Made by a program: the position numbers and the translations under genes | Notes under the pieces: model-generated | The model's database searches: none | What the model was told of the DNA's origin: nothing | What the model saw: the letters and a program-made list of their open reading frames with translations, nothing else | Assembly (NCBI GenBank): GCA_015490315.1 | Contig: WFYB01000086.1 | Coordinates: forward strand, 1 to 6,283 | Direction of reading: 5' to 3' | DNA length: 6,283 nt | DNA from: Sulfurovum sp. | Lineage (GTDB): Bacteria; Campylobacterota; Campylobacteria; Campylobacterales; Sulfurovaceae | Part shown: positions 1 to 5,721 of the stretch, piece by piece | Numbering within the stretch: position 1 is the first letter of the stretch | Layout: each line of letters starts with the position of its first letter

Positions 1-107
1 ACCACAAAATCCATACTTGTATAGTCATCATTGTGCAACAATACCTTATACATCTGGGGCTCTTGCAGCTCCAGCGCAAAATCCAATTCTTCTTCAAAAT
101 TCGGCAC
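1..107 (-). CDS. clpS: ATP-dependent Clp protease adaptor ClpS (5' part only)
   Basis: ClpS binds the N-terminal domain of ClpA and hands it substrates carrying destabilising N-terminal residues (the N-end rule) for degradation by ClpAP in the cytoplasm. Only the first 35 codons are present; the gene runs off the left edge. An acidic N-terminal tail (residues 5-18) is followed by YKVLLHNDDYTSMDFV (20-35), which matches the family signature YKVxLxNDDYTxMxFV. N26, D27 and M32 correspond to residues of the E. coli ClpS pocket that holds the N-degron (N34, D35, M40). The start is GTG at 107-105. It has an AAGGA Shine-Dalgarno at 118-114 with a 6-base spacer and an in-frame TAA at 119-117, and the next ATG is codon 19, so no other start fits. 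It is divergent from bioD. The family call is secure; whether clpA follows cannot be seen. Confidence 0.93.
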   Translation of the reverse strand, partial: MPNFEEELDFALELQEPQMYKVLLHNDDYTSMDFV

Positions 108-130
108 GCTATATCCTTAAATCTATTTCT

Positions 131-138
131 ACTATAAT
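131..138. promoter_or_regulatory. Overlapping divergent -10 elements for bioD and clpS
   Basis: On the plus strand TATAAT lies at 133-138, placed for a start of transcription near 145 and a leader of about 20 bases to the bioD ATG. On the minus strand TATAGT lies at 136-131, and TACAAT at 142-137 is an alternative; either suits clpS. There is no TTGACA-like -35 on either strand, which is usual for Campylobacterota sigma-70 promoters. The two -10 boxes share four bases, so both could not be occupied at once. Positions are read directly; activity is inferred. Confidence 0.5.
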
Positions 139-166
139 TGTATCAAAAAAAATATAGGAATCGTGT

Positions 167-814
167 ATGCAGCCGCTTTTTATCACCGCTACAGGCACCA
201 ATGTAGGCAAAACATACACGACCCTTGCCCTGATTGAAGCCCTTGCTTCCAGGGGATTGCGTGTAGGTGTCTTCAAGCCGATCGAAACCGGTGTCACACA
301 TACCCCGCCTGATGCCACTATACTACTCGAAGCTTGCCAAAAGGTTAACAGCGGGTTTAGAGATCTAACCCCGCTTGATATCACCGCCTATACCTTTGCC
401 CTGCCTGCCGCACCGTTTTGTGCCGATGCACAAAAGCAGATCGATATATCGCAGATTCTTGAAAAATATGATGCACTCTCAAAACGCTGTGATCTCCTCC
501 TCATAGAGGGAGCGGGCGGACTGATGGTGCCGATCACCAGAAACTACATGATGATCGACCTGATCCGAGATCTCAATGCCAAGACCCTGCTTGTCACCCC
601 CAGCCGTTTAGGGTGCATCAACGAAACCCTCCTCTCTATAGAAGTACTAAAAGCACACAACATCGACTTTGACTGGTGTGTCAATCTTTATGAAGACCAA
701 GAGGATTTTGAGAAAGTGACACAGCCCTATTATGATACAGTGTTTCCTGAGTGGTGGACGGTGCAGGAGAGGATAGAAGGATCAGCCGATAGTTTTACCG
801 CCTCTTTGCTATAA
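167..814 (+). CDS. bioD: Dethiobiotin synthetase BioD
   Basis: BioD catalyses ATP- and CO2-dependent closure of the ureido ring of 7,8-diaminopelargonic acid to dethiobiotin, the step before biotin synthase, in the cytoplasm. The 215-residue protein is near the E. coli length (225). The P-loop ATGTNVGKT is at 8-16 with K15 and T16. KPIETG (37-42) supplies K37 and T41, the substrate-contact positions. EGAGG (114-118) is the Mg/ATP motif, and GCIN (149-152) and the VN at 172-173 match the E. coli LGCIN and base-contacting Asn region. After that the protein is shorter and more divergent than E. coli BioD. ATG at 167 has AGGAA at 156-160 with a 6-base spacer. It is the first gene of a rightward trio with pyrB and pabB, and no other biotin gene is in the window. 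The call rests on collinear motifs and is strong. Confidence 0.95.
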   Translation: MQPLFITATGTNVGKTYTTLALIEALASRGLRVGVFKPIETGVTHTPPDATILLEACQKVNSGFRDLTPLDITAYTFALPAAPFCADAQKQIDISQILEKYDALSKRCDLLLIEGAGGLMVPITRNYMMIDLIRDLNAKTLLVTPSRLGCINETLLSIEVLKAHNIDFDWCVNLYEDQEDFEKVTQPYYDTVFPEWWTVQERIEGSADSFTASLL

Positions 815-815
815 T
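805..815 (+). promoter_or_regulatory. Extended -10 promoter for pyrB overlapping the bioD stop codon
   Basis: TTTGCTATAAT at 805-815 contains a perfect TATAAT (810-815) preceded by TTTG, a close match to the extended -10 form typical of Campylobacterota. The bioD TAA (812-814) lies inside the -10. A start near 822 would leave a leader of about 25 bases holding the pyrB Shine-Dalgarno AAGGA (837-841). No good -35 is seen. It suggests pyrB-pabB can be transcribed independently of bioD. Confidence 0.5.
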
Positions 816-846
816 CTCATCATTCATTCTCTCTTTAAGGACTGCT

Positions 847-1725
847 ATGCAACACCTCGTCGATACCAATGACCTCAGTGACAGTCAGATCAGACAACTA
901 CTTGACGATACCGCGCGATTTAAACAGCAGATGCCTTCGCAGCTCTTGCGTGACAAACTGCTCATTACCCTCTTTTTCGAGCCCTCTACACGTACACGCA
1001 GCTCTTTTGAGGTCGCTGCTAAGCGTCTGGGAGCATCTGTGGTGCATCTCGACCCCTCCCGCTCTTCCACCAACAAGGGGGAGAGTCTGGAGGATACCTT
1101 CGCCAACCTCTGCGCGATGGAGCCTGACGGGGTGATCATACGACACAGTGACAACCAAACACCCGGTCTCCTTGCCGATATGGAGATGACCTCCGTGATC
1201 AATGCCGGAGCGGGCAACTATGCACACCCTACCCAAGCGCTGCTTGATCTTTTTACGATGCGCGAGCACTTTGGCGGTGACGTTGCGGGCAAGACGATCG
1301 CGATTGTTGGGGATATTGTCAGTTCACGTGTAGCAAGCTCCGGTATCCGTCTTTTTAGGCGTATGGGGATGAATGTCCTGCTTGTTGCACCTGAGCAGTT
1401 CATGCCCCAAAGCGATCTGCCCCAGTTTGAGAGGCTGGAGGATGTCCTCGACAAAGCCGATGTCATCATGAGCCTCCGTGCACAGCTCGAACGTCATGCC
1501 AAACCGCTTTTTGACGACTATGCAGAGTATGCCAGACACTACTGCATCACCAAAGAGCGACTTGCAGATCGTGATACCCTGCTGCTGCATCCAGGTCCCG
1601 TGATGCGCAATATCGATATCAGCGACGAGATGTTGAGCGACCCGCGCTGCAAAGTGCTGGAGCAGGTCAAAAACGGTGTCTACATGCGTATGGCAATCCT
1701 CAAACTTCTCCTTTTAGACGCATAG
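847..1725 (+). CDS. pyrB: Aspartate carbamoyltransferase catalytic chain PyrB
   Basis: PyrB condenses carbamoyl phosphate with L-aspartate to N-carbamoyl-L-aspartate, the committed step of de novo pyrimidine synthesis. The 292-residue protein has the carbamoyl-phosphate loop FEPSTRTR (44-51), the K77-G78-E79 loop contributed across the trimer interface, H127-P-T-Q130, GD at 155-156 followed by R161, the aspartate-binding R211/Q213 pair (RAQLER) and HPGP (248-251). All the usual active-site residues appear present, so it should be active. It is somewhat shorter than E. coli PyrB (about 310). No pyrI regulatory-chain gene is in the window, so allosteric control by PyrI cannot be assumed. ATG at 847 has AAGGA at 837-841 with a 5-base spacer. 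It begins 32 bases after bioD and ends one base before pabB. Confidence 0.97.
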   Translation: MQHLVDTNDLSDSQIRQLLDDTARFKQQMPSQLLRDKLLITLFFEPSTRTRSSFEVAAKRLGASVVHLDPSRSSTNKGESLEDTFANLCAMEPDGVIIRHSDNQTPGLLADMEMTSVINAGAGNYAHPTQALLDLFTMREHFGGDVAGKTIAIVGDIVSSRVASSGIRLFRRMGMNVLLVAPEQFMPQSDLPQFERLEDVLDKADVIMSLRAQLERHAKPLFDDYAEYARHYCITKERLADRDTLLLHPGPVMRNIDISDEMLSDPRCKVLEQVKNGVYMRMAILKLLLLDA

Positions 1726-1726
1726 C

Positions 1727-2695
1727 ATGTGGTACGGCAAAGAGGAGGGATATAGGCAGATCGACACCCTCGGTGACGCACGTACCCCCTTTCTTTTCAT
1801 CATCTCCTATGACCAGAACCGGATCTTTGTCCAGCCCCTTAAGAGTCTCGACAACGACATCTACTACAAACTTGAGACATGGCGTAACTACCCGGTGCAA
1901 AAAAGAGAAAAAGGTTTTAGCTTCTCCAAACAGCCCGTTGCCTTTGCCCGTTATCAAAAAGCCTTGGCAAAAGTCCATAAAGAGATACGACAAGGCAACA
2001 CCTATCTGCTCAACCTCACCTTCAAAACCCCAATCGAAACAGACCTCTCTCTCAAAGAGATATTCACCTATGCCAGAGCGAAGTTCAAGCTCTATTTCAA
2101 AGACCGGTTTATCTGTTTTTCTCCCGAGCGTTTTGTCGAGATCACAGGTGATACCATCGCCACCTACCCTATGAAAGGCACCATCGATGCCGATATCCCT
2201 GATGCCAAAGCCAAGATCCTTGCCGATGAAAAAGAGATGGCAGAGCATGTGATGATCGTCGATCTGATGCGCAACGACCTGGGTATCATCGGCTCGGAGG
2301 TCAAGGTAGAGCAGTTTCGTTACGTAGAGAAGATACGTGCCGGAGACAAAGCGCTGCTGCAGGTCAGCTCCAAGATCACCGCCAAGCTGCCCAAAGGATG
2401 GCACTCCCGCATCGGCACCCTGCTCTCACAGATCCTACCTGCAGGCTCCATCACCGGCACCCCCAAGAAGAAAACGGTAGAGATCATCGAGAAGATCGAA
2501 GATTTTGACCGTGGATTTTATACCGGGGTATTCGGGGTATTTGACGGCGCATCACTGCGCTCAGGCGTGATGATCCGATTTATCGAAAAAGAGGGGAAAC
2601 AGCTTTACTACAAAAGCGGCGGCGGCATCACCATCGACTCAGATGCACGTAGTGAGTATGAAGAGCTCATTGACAAGATCTACTTCCCTCTCTAA
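1727..2695 (+). CDS. pabB: Aminodeoxychorismate synthase component I PabB
   Basis: PabB converts chorismate, with ammonia from the PabA glutaminase, to 4-amino-4-deoxychorismate, the precursor of p-aminobenzoate and folate. The 322-residue protein is a single chorismate-binding domain with a short N-terminus. Motifs in order are GNTYLLNLTF (90-99), SPERF (132-136), YPMKGT (147-152), EHVMIVDLMRNDLG (173-186), PAGSITGTPK (238-247) and GGGITIDSD (298-306). Lysine at 150 in the P[IM]KGT motif is the PabB-type nucleophile; anthranilate synthases have PIAGT, which argues against TrpE. There is no fused glutaminase or PabC lyase, and neither gene is nearby. ATG at 1727 follows the pyrB TAG by one base with no Shine-Dalgarno, so translation is probably coupled to pyrB. 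Confidence 0.94.
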   Translation: MWYGKEEGYRQIDTLGDARTPFLFIISYDQNRIFVQPLKSLDNDIYYKLETWRNYPVQKREKGFSFSKQPVAFARYQKALAKVHKEIRQGNTYLLNLTFKTPIETDLSLKEIFTYARAKFKLYFKDRFICFSPERFVEITGDTIATYPMKGTIDADIPDAKAKILADEKEMAEHVMIVDLMRNDLGIIGSEVKVEQFRYVEKIRAGDKALLQVSSKITAKLPKGWHSRIGTLLSQILPAGSITGTPKKKTVEIIEKIEDFDRGFYTGVFGVFDGASLRSGVMIRFIEKEGKQLYYKSGGGITIDSDARSEYEELIDKIYFPL

Positions 2696-2716
2696 TCAAA
2701 TTAACCTCGCCACCCC

Positions 2717-2737
2717 AATTTCTAATTTCTAATTCTT
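2717..2737. repeat. Three tandem AATTTCT-type heptads at the convergent junction
   Basis: AATTTCT occurs at 2717-2723 and 2724-2730, followed by a degenerate AATTCTT at 2731-2737. The array fills the second half of the 41-base space between the pabB stop and the end of the leftward lipoprotein gene. I see no hairpin with a T-run, so no intrinsic terminator is called for either convergent operon. Confidence 0.6.
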
Positions 2738-3276
2738 CACTCGCAAAGACATCGTTCGCTGCGGTGCCGCCATCGGTATGTCTTATCTTTATCAAAAGGC
2801 ACAACATAGAACCTGCCTGAGTGTCGCCATGCATCGACGATCAGTCCCTGCTCTGCTTCTTTGCCTTTGGCGATGATCAGCAGTGCATTGTGCTCTTTGA
2901 AGTAGGCACCACGGTTGGCAACAGCAAGATGAAATGCAAAGTGGGGGTACCTTTCCTTTCTCAGATGCAAAAAGAGTGCATCGGAGAAATCGTAGCAGAG
3001 CCCTTTATGCCTAAGACCGATATTGACCAAAAAATTGTGCCAAAGCGGCGGTGCTGTCAGCTCATAGTGCCTGACAAGCGTAGCCGTCGTGGCAAAAAGG
3101 TCAGAAGCGAGGCTCTTGGCTTCAGCCTGGGGAATGGCAGGATCAAGGGATCGAAGCTGGTGTGTGAGCTGTTGTATACGGGAAGAGGTGGGCAGTTGAG
3201 GCTTGACACTGCATCCTGCAAGCAGCAGCACCCACAGCAGTGCACCGCACAGATGCCTAATAGAGAACCTGCGCAT
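2737..3276 (-). CDS. Lipoprotein with a Cys-His-Asp, transglutaminase/papain-like pattern
   Basis: The 179-residue product has a lipoprotein signal: basic RR near the start, a hydrophobic core at 11-20 and a lipobox LLAGC with the acylated Cys at 22. Serine at +2 suggests the outer membrane. The C-terminal half carries GLCYDFSDAL with C94, KEHN with H129 and IVDAWR with D148. This order and spacing fit a papain/transglutaminase-like catalytic triad, but I cannot name the family and the activity is unproven. The ATG at 3276 is preferred because it places the signal peptide at the N-terminus. The frame stays open to an ATG at 3333, which would add 19 residues that spoil the signal. The start overlaps the rhomboid end by 20 bases, with no good Shine-Dalgarno, so coupled translation is likely. 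It is the last gene of the rsmG operon. Confidence 0.7.
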   Translation of the reverse strand: MRRFSIRHLCGALLWVLLLAGCSVKPQLPTSSRIQQLTHQLRSLDPAIPQAEAKSLASDLFATTATLVRHYELTAPPLWHNFLVNIGLRHKGLCYDFSDALFLHLRKERYPHFAFHLAVANRGAYFKEHNALLIIAKGKEAEQGLIVDAWRHSGRFYVVPFDKDKTYRWRHRSERCLCE

Positions 3277-3946
3277 AACGTGAAGAGAGTATTCCCATTC
3301 CGACATAGACCACAGCAAGCATCGCCAGATCAAACAAAATCAGGCTGCGCGGCCATTTGGCGATGATATAGCCACCGATAAACCCAATGAGCAAACCGCC
3401 GATGTGCGCACTCATATCAACAGAGGGGATCGCTACCCCGATAAAGAAGTTCAGCCCAAGCACAATAGCAAAATCTTTCATAAAGGCTTTGGTATAGGCA
3501 CCGATCCTGTCACGATGCGCGAGAAAAAAGCCCGCCAGCGCACCAAAAACCCCGAAGATCGCTCCACTCGCACCGATACCCACTGTTTCTGGATGCACAT
3601 AGAGCGAGACCAGTCCGCCGATCAGTCCCGAGAAGAGATAGATACTCAGATAGGCACTTTTGGGGAAGTACTGCTCCAAGCCACGACCGATCAGATAGAG
3701 AGAAAACATATTCATAAGCAGATGTGTCATCCCCCCATGCAGGAACATGGCAGTCAAAAGCCGCCACCACTGCGCATCTGCGATCGTCAGCGGTCCATAG
3801 AGTGCCCCCAGATCGACCAGAACACGCATATCCATATCGACCAAAGAACCGCCAAGCAGTGCCGCAAACAAATATATAGCGACATTGAGCGCAATGATGG
3901 TGTAGGTCAGAGGATAGCGTTTGAACTCGTGCAGCAAATTAGACAA
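3257..3946 (-). CDS. Rhomboid family intramembrane serine protease
   Basis: Rhomboids cut transmembrane substrates inside the inner membrane with a Ser-His dyad. The 229-residue protein has an N-terminal membrane helix (about 13-32), the WWR loop motif (60-62), HGGMTHLLMNM (70-80) with the oxyanion-stabilising His/Asn (H75, N79), GxSG as GIGASG (123-128) with nucleophile S127, and SAHIGG (179-184) with catalytic H181. A final hydrophobic segment (about 202-220) suggests a seven-helix form. All key residues are present, so it should be active; the substrate is unknown. The start is uncertain. TTG at 3946 gives an 8-base overlap with the preceding gene and has GAGG at 3953-3950 only 3 bases away; TTG at 3937 has a 12-base spacer. 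Neither changes the membrane core. Confidence 0.92.
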   Translation of the reverse strand: MSNLLHEFKRYPLTYTIIALNVAIYLFAALLGGSLVDMDMRVLVDLGALYGPLTIADAQWWRLLTAMFLHGGMTHLLMNMFSLYLIGRGLEQYFPKSAYLSIYLFSGLIGGLVSLYVHPETVGIGASGAIFGVFGALAGFFLAHRDRIGAYTKAFMKDFAIVLGLNFFIGVAIPSVDMSAHIGGLLIGFIGGYIIAKWPRSLILFDLAMLAVVYVGMGILSSRYAQVLY

Positions 3947-4319
3947 TCGCCTCAGGGAAGATCACACCGTCTATACCGCTTCTGGCGATCTTGGCGATCT
4001 CTTTCTCTTCATGGATCAGCACCAATACACTCGCATCAAAGAGATACTCTTCGGCGATGGGCTGTATCACCATTGCATCATCCTCTTCACAGACAAGATA
4101 GCTTGCCCCCAGCGCATTAGCGAGGATCGCATCGTTGATCGTACAGGCAGTGACTGCGTATGCGATCTGATTTTGCTGGCAATAGGCTGCAAGAGCATGC
4201 GAATCGACCAGCGGTTCGAGCAGGACGATCTCATTGGCATCTGTCTTGGTGATATCCTCTTTGGAAAATACCTTTCTAAAAAGGCTGCTTGGTATCCATG
4301 GGTGTCCTATAACGATCAT
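3939..4319 (-). CDS. Conserved-looking hypothetical protein, alpha/beta fold
   Basis: I do not recognise this 126-residue protein. It has no signal peptide or membrane helix and should be cytoplasmic. Short hydrophobic strands alternate with helices: MIVIG (1-5), EIVLLE (30-35), IAYAVTA (52-58), SYLVCE (73-78), SVLVLI (97-102) and DGVIFPEAI (117-125). This is the pattern of a small Rossmann-like or half-barrel domain. Residues EEDDA (78-82) and the ending GIDGVIFPE are distinctive. ATG at 4319 is chosen because AGGAG at 4330-4326 sits 6 bases upstream. A longer reading from TTG at 4325 would have no spacer. It follows the 76-aa gene by 9 bases and overlaps the rhomboid start by 8, so it is expressed with rsmG. 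No function is assigned. Confidence 0.75.
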   Translation of the reverse strand: MIVIGHPWIPSSLFRKVFSKEDITKTDANEIVLLEPLVDSHALAAYCQQNQIAYAVTACTINDAILANALGASYLVCEEDDAMVIQPIAEEYLFDASVLVLIHEEKEIAKIARSGIDGVIFPEAIV

Positions 4320-4325
4320 TTTCAA

Positions 4326-4330
4326 CTCCT
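4326..4330 (-). promoter_or_regulatory. Ribosome binding site deciding the 126-aa gene start
   Basis: AGGAG (4330-4326) overlaps the TAG stop of the upstream gene (4331-4329) and lies 6 bases before the ATG at 4319. It excludes the in-frame TTG at 4325, which directly abuts it. Confidence 0.7.
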
Positions 4331-4559
4331 ATTTTGGTGTACAGTCTGTGCTGCAGTAGTATTTGCCGTGGATGACTATACTCTCTTTGATCGTGACGAA
4401 GGTACCGCACTTGGTACACTCCACCAGCGTATCTTCATCCAGTGGTGACTTCGGATCCTCTTTCTCTCCGTTCTTTTTGCCCAGTGTAGGCAGCTTGCCT
4501 CCGAAAAATTTGTAGATCATAATGCCGACAATCGCAAATACTAGTAGTTTCAGTATCAA
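4329..4559 (-). CDS. Small membrane-anchored C4 metal-site protein, PP0621-like
   Basis: The 76-residue product has one N-terminal membrane helix (about 2-18), a short basic and charged linker (22-42), and a C-terminal module LVECTKCGTFV...YYCSTDC. Its four cysteines (C48, C51, C69, C73) probably bind one zinc. This arrangement matches the widespread PP0621 family of uncharacterised proteins, as remembered. The helix should leave the cysteine module on one face of the inner membrane. The start is TTG at 4559, overlapping the rsmG stop in TTGA, with AAGG at 4570-4567 and a 7-base spacer; no ATG exists near it. It is the second gene of the rsmG operon. Its role is unknown. Confidence 0.8.
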   Translation of the reverse strand: MILKLLVFAIVGIMIYKFFGGKLPTLGKKNGEKEDPKSPLDEDTLVECTKCGTFVTIKESIVIHGKYYCSTDCTPK

Positions 4560-5155
4560 TTCCGTGCCTTAATATAGAGATAGTTTCTTTGGTTTTTCTG
4601 TACTATATCATAATCTAACTGATGCTCCACCGCATCGATCTCATCGAAAACACGTGAACCTTTATAGAAGAGATAGGCGGTCTTTGTGTCACTGAGGTGC
4701 TTTGTCAGATCGAGCAGCAGCTTTGTATTGGTCACAGCACGCGAGCTGATAAGCCCAAAGGGTGCATGGGTGATATGCTCTACACGTTTTGGCGCGACGG
4801 TGACATTGCCCAGCCCCAGATCGAGCGCAGCATACTTGAGAAAGGAGACACGCTTCTTGAGCGGCTCAGCAAGTGTCACTTCGGTATTGGGCATAGCGAT
4901 TGATAGCACTAGTCCCGGAAACCCCGCTCCCGTACCTACATCCAGCAGTGTTTCGGGTGCTGCTATAAAGGTAAGCGGATAGAGTGAGTCGATGATATTG
5001 TCATAGATCGCATCGATTGTTTTGGCGCCGGTGAGGCTGTGTATCCCATTCCACTCATGCAAAAGCGAGGCGAAACTCTCCAGCCTAATTATCGCCGTAT
5101 CATCCAAAGAGATACCTTCAGATACCAGTCTCTCTTTCAATCCTACACTGCTCAC
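4556..5155 (-). CDS. rsmG: 16S rRNA (guanine527-N7)-methyltransferase RsmG
   Basis: RsmG (GidB) uses S-adenosylmethionine to methylate N7 of G527 in the 530 loop of 16S rRNA; in other bacteria its loss gives low-level streptomycin resistance. The 199-residue protein is close to E. coli RsmG (207). An N-terminal helical part contains HEWNGIHSLTG (33-43), equivalent to the family WNxxxNLT region. The SAM site DVGTGAGFPG is at 72-81, with the second strand ending in E97 followed by KKRVSFL (100-106). SSRAV (137-141) and YKGSR (164-168) follow. The start is GTG at 5155 with AGGGAG at 5167-5162 and a 6-base spacer. It leads a five-gene leftward operon with the C4 protein, the 126-aa protein, the rhomboid and the lipoprotein. 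Confidence 0.95.
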   Translation of the reverse strand: MSSVGLKERLVSEGISLDDTAIIRLESFASLLHEWNGIHSLTGAKTIDAIYDNIIDSLYPLTFIAAPETLLDVGTGAGFPGLVLSIAMPNTEVTLAEPLKKRVSFLKYAALDLGLGNVTVAPKRVEHITHAPFGLISSRAVTNTKLLLDLTKHLSDTKTAYLFYKGSRVFDEIDAVEHQLDYDIVQKNQRNYLYIKARN

Positions 5156-5161
5156 ACGCTT

Positions 5162-5167
5162 CTCCCT
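5162..5167 (-). promoter_or_regulatory. Ribosome binding site supporting the rsmG GTG start
   Basis: AGGGAG (5167-5162) is followed by a 6-base spacer and GTG at 5155. There is no ATG alternative near the N-terminus of RsmG. Confidence 0.65.
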
Positions 5168-5208
5168 ATCACAACAGATGCCCCATTTGACGTAACCTGC
5201 CCTAAAAT

Positions 5209-5214
5209 TTTATA
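5209..5214 (-). promoter_or_regulatory. -10 element of the rsmG operon
   Basis: TATAAA, continuing as TATAAAAT, reads leftward at 5214-5209. It is followed by an AT-rich stretch and a leader of about 48 bases to the rsmG GTG. A second candidate, TAATAT, lies further upstream near 5246-5241. No clear -35 is seen. Confidence 0.4.
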
Positions 5215-5215
5215 C

Positions 5216-5269
5216 CTTCATTGAGGTAACATTGGATTGTATATTATCCAGCATTGTGTCTACCTGAAG
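5216..5269. repeat. Interrupted inverted repeat upstream of the rsmG promoter
   Basis: CTTCA (5216-5220), GGTA (5225-5228) and TGGAT (5233-5237) are complementary in order to ATCCA (5246-5250), TACC (5261-5264) and TGAAG (5265-5269). This gives 14 pairs with uneven internal loops. No T-run follows on the minus strand, so it is not a standard intrinsic terminator. It lies between the zinc-ribbon gene and the rsmG -10 and could be an operator, an RNA structure or chance. Confidence 0.3.
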
Positions 5270-5289
5270 CGCTTACATTTACCACTATT

Positions 5290-5721
5290 TTATTTTTGAA
5301 ACAAAGGCTGAAAAACTGCAAAAATAGAAACAAAAAAGATTAAAGCTATGATTATAACTGCCAATAAATCATGTTTCTCATCTGTATCTTGCCTCTCTTC
5401 TTTTAGGGGCTCTAAATCTCCAATGCAATTCAAGGGAATCAAACGATACAACAAATAAAATAGCAGTGACACATATAGCAGTATTATCCCAGCCATCAAA
5501 TATACTGTTGCGCTTTCATCATATACCAATGGCATACCAAAAAGAGGCAACGCCCCAAACAAACCGTACCGTTCATAGACAGACATGGTTCCTATTTTTT
5601 TCTTGCAAAACGGACAATATAGAAATTCTTCATTTCTCTTTGAAGCACTATTCCACATTTTATACATCTGGAAAAACGTAATTTTTTCACCGCAGCAAGG
5701 ACATTTATTTATTAGTTGCAT
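5290..5721 (-). CDS. Small zinc-ribbon membrane protein, immunity candidate
   Basis: The 143-residue product begins with a probable zinc ribbon, CPCCG (C7, C10) and CPFC (C36, C39), in the style of proteins with two CxxC knuckles about 25 residues apart. Hydrophobic stretches follow at about 53-67, 73-95 and 118-138, suggesting two or three membrane helices, with a charged loop (102-118) between the last two. I do not recognise a specific family. ATG at 5721 has AAAGGA at 5733-5728 with a 6-base spacer. It overlaps the end of the upstream gene by 10 bases, so the two are probably translated together. Its DNA is clearly more AT-rich than the rsmG operon, matching the tail of the upstream gene. 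An immunity role is inferred from position only. Confidence 0.7.
   Translation of the reverse strand: MQLINKCPCCGEKITFFQMYKMWNSASKRNEEFLYCPFCKKKIGTMSVYERYGLFGALPLFGMPLVYDESATVYLMAGIILLYVSLLFYLLYRLIPLNCIGDLEPLKEERQDTDEKHDLLAVIIIALIFFVSIFAVFQPLFQK

Noticed and set aside
847..1725. Ornithine rather than aspartate carbamoyltransferase
   Set aside because: The RAQLER aspartate loop and HPGP motif are of the PyrB type; the ornithine-enzyme signature HCLP is absent.
1742..1749. Strong Shine-Dalgarno-like GAGGAGGG just inside pabB
   Set aside because: There is no in-frame start codon at a usable distance. The only nearby start, GTG at 1773, is in another frame and 23 bases away. The bases simply encode Glu-Glu-Gly.
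1700..2404. 234-codon open frame on the minus strand across pabB
   Set aside because: It is antisense to pabB, whose chorismate-binding motifs are intact, and its product has no recognisable family.
1727..2695. Anthranilate synthase TrpE or isochorismate synthase
   Set aside because: The nucleophile motif has lysine (PMKGT), as in PabB, and the protein lacks the longer TrpE N-terminal regulatory part.
2696..2736. Bidirectional intrinsic terminator between the convergent operons
   Set aside because: No stem of more than a few bases and no T-run was found on either strand.
3277..3333. Longer N-terminus of the lipoprotein gene starting at 3333
   Set aside because: It would add 19 residues ahead of the signal peptide and extend the overlap with the rhomboid gene to 77 bases.
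2821..4448. Three long plus-strand open frames (2821-3366, 3404-4120, 3921-4448)
   Set aside because: They lie opposite the lipoprotein, rhomboid, 126-aa and C4 genes, all of which have motifs or good ribosome sites. The plus-strand products are rich in His, Arg and Gln and look like shadows.
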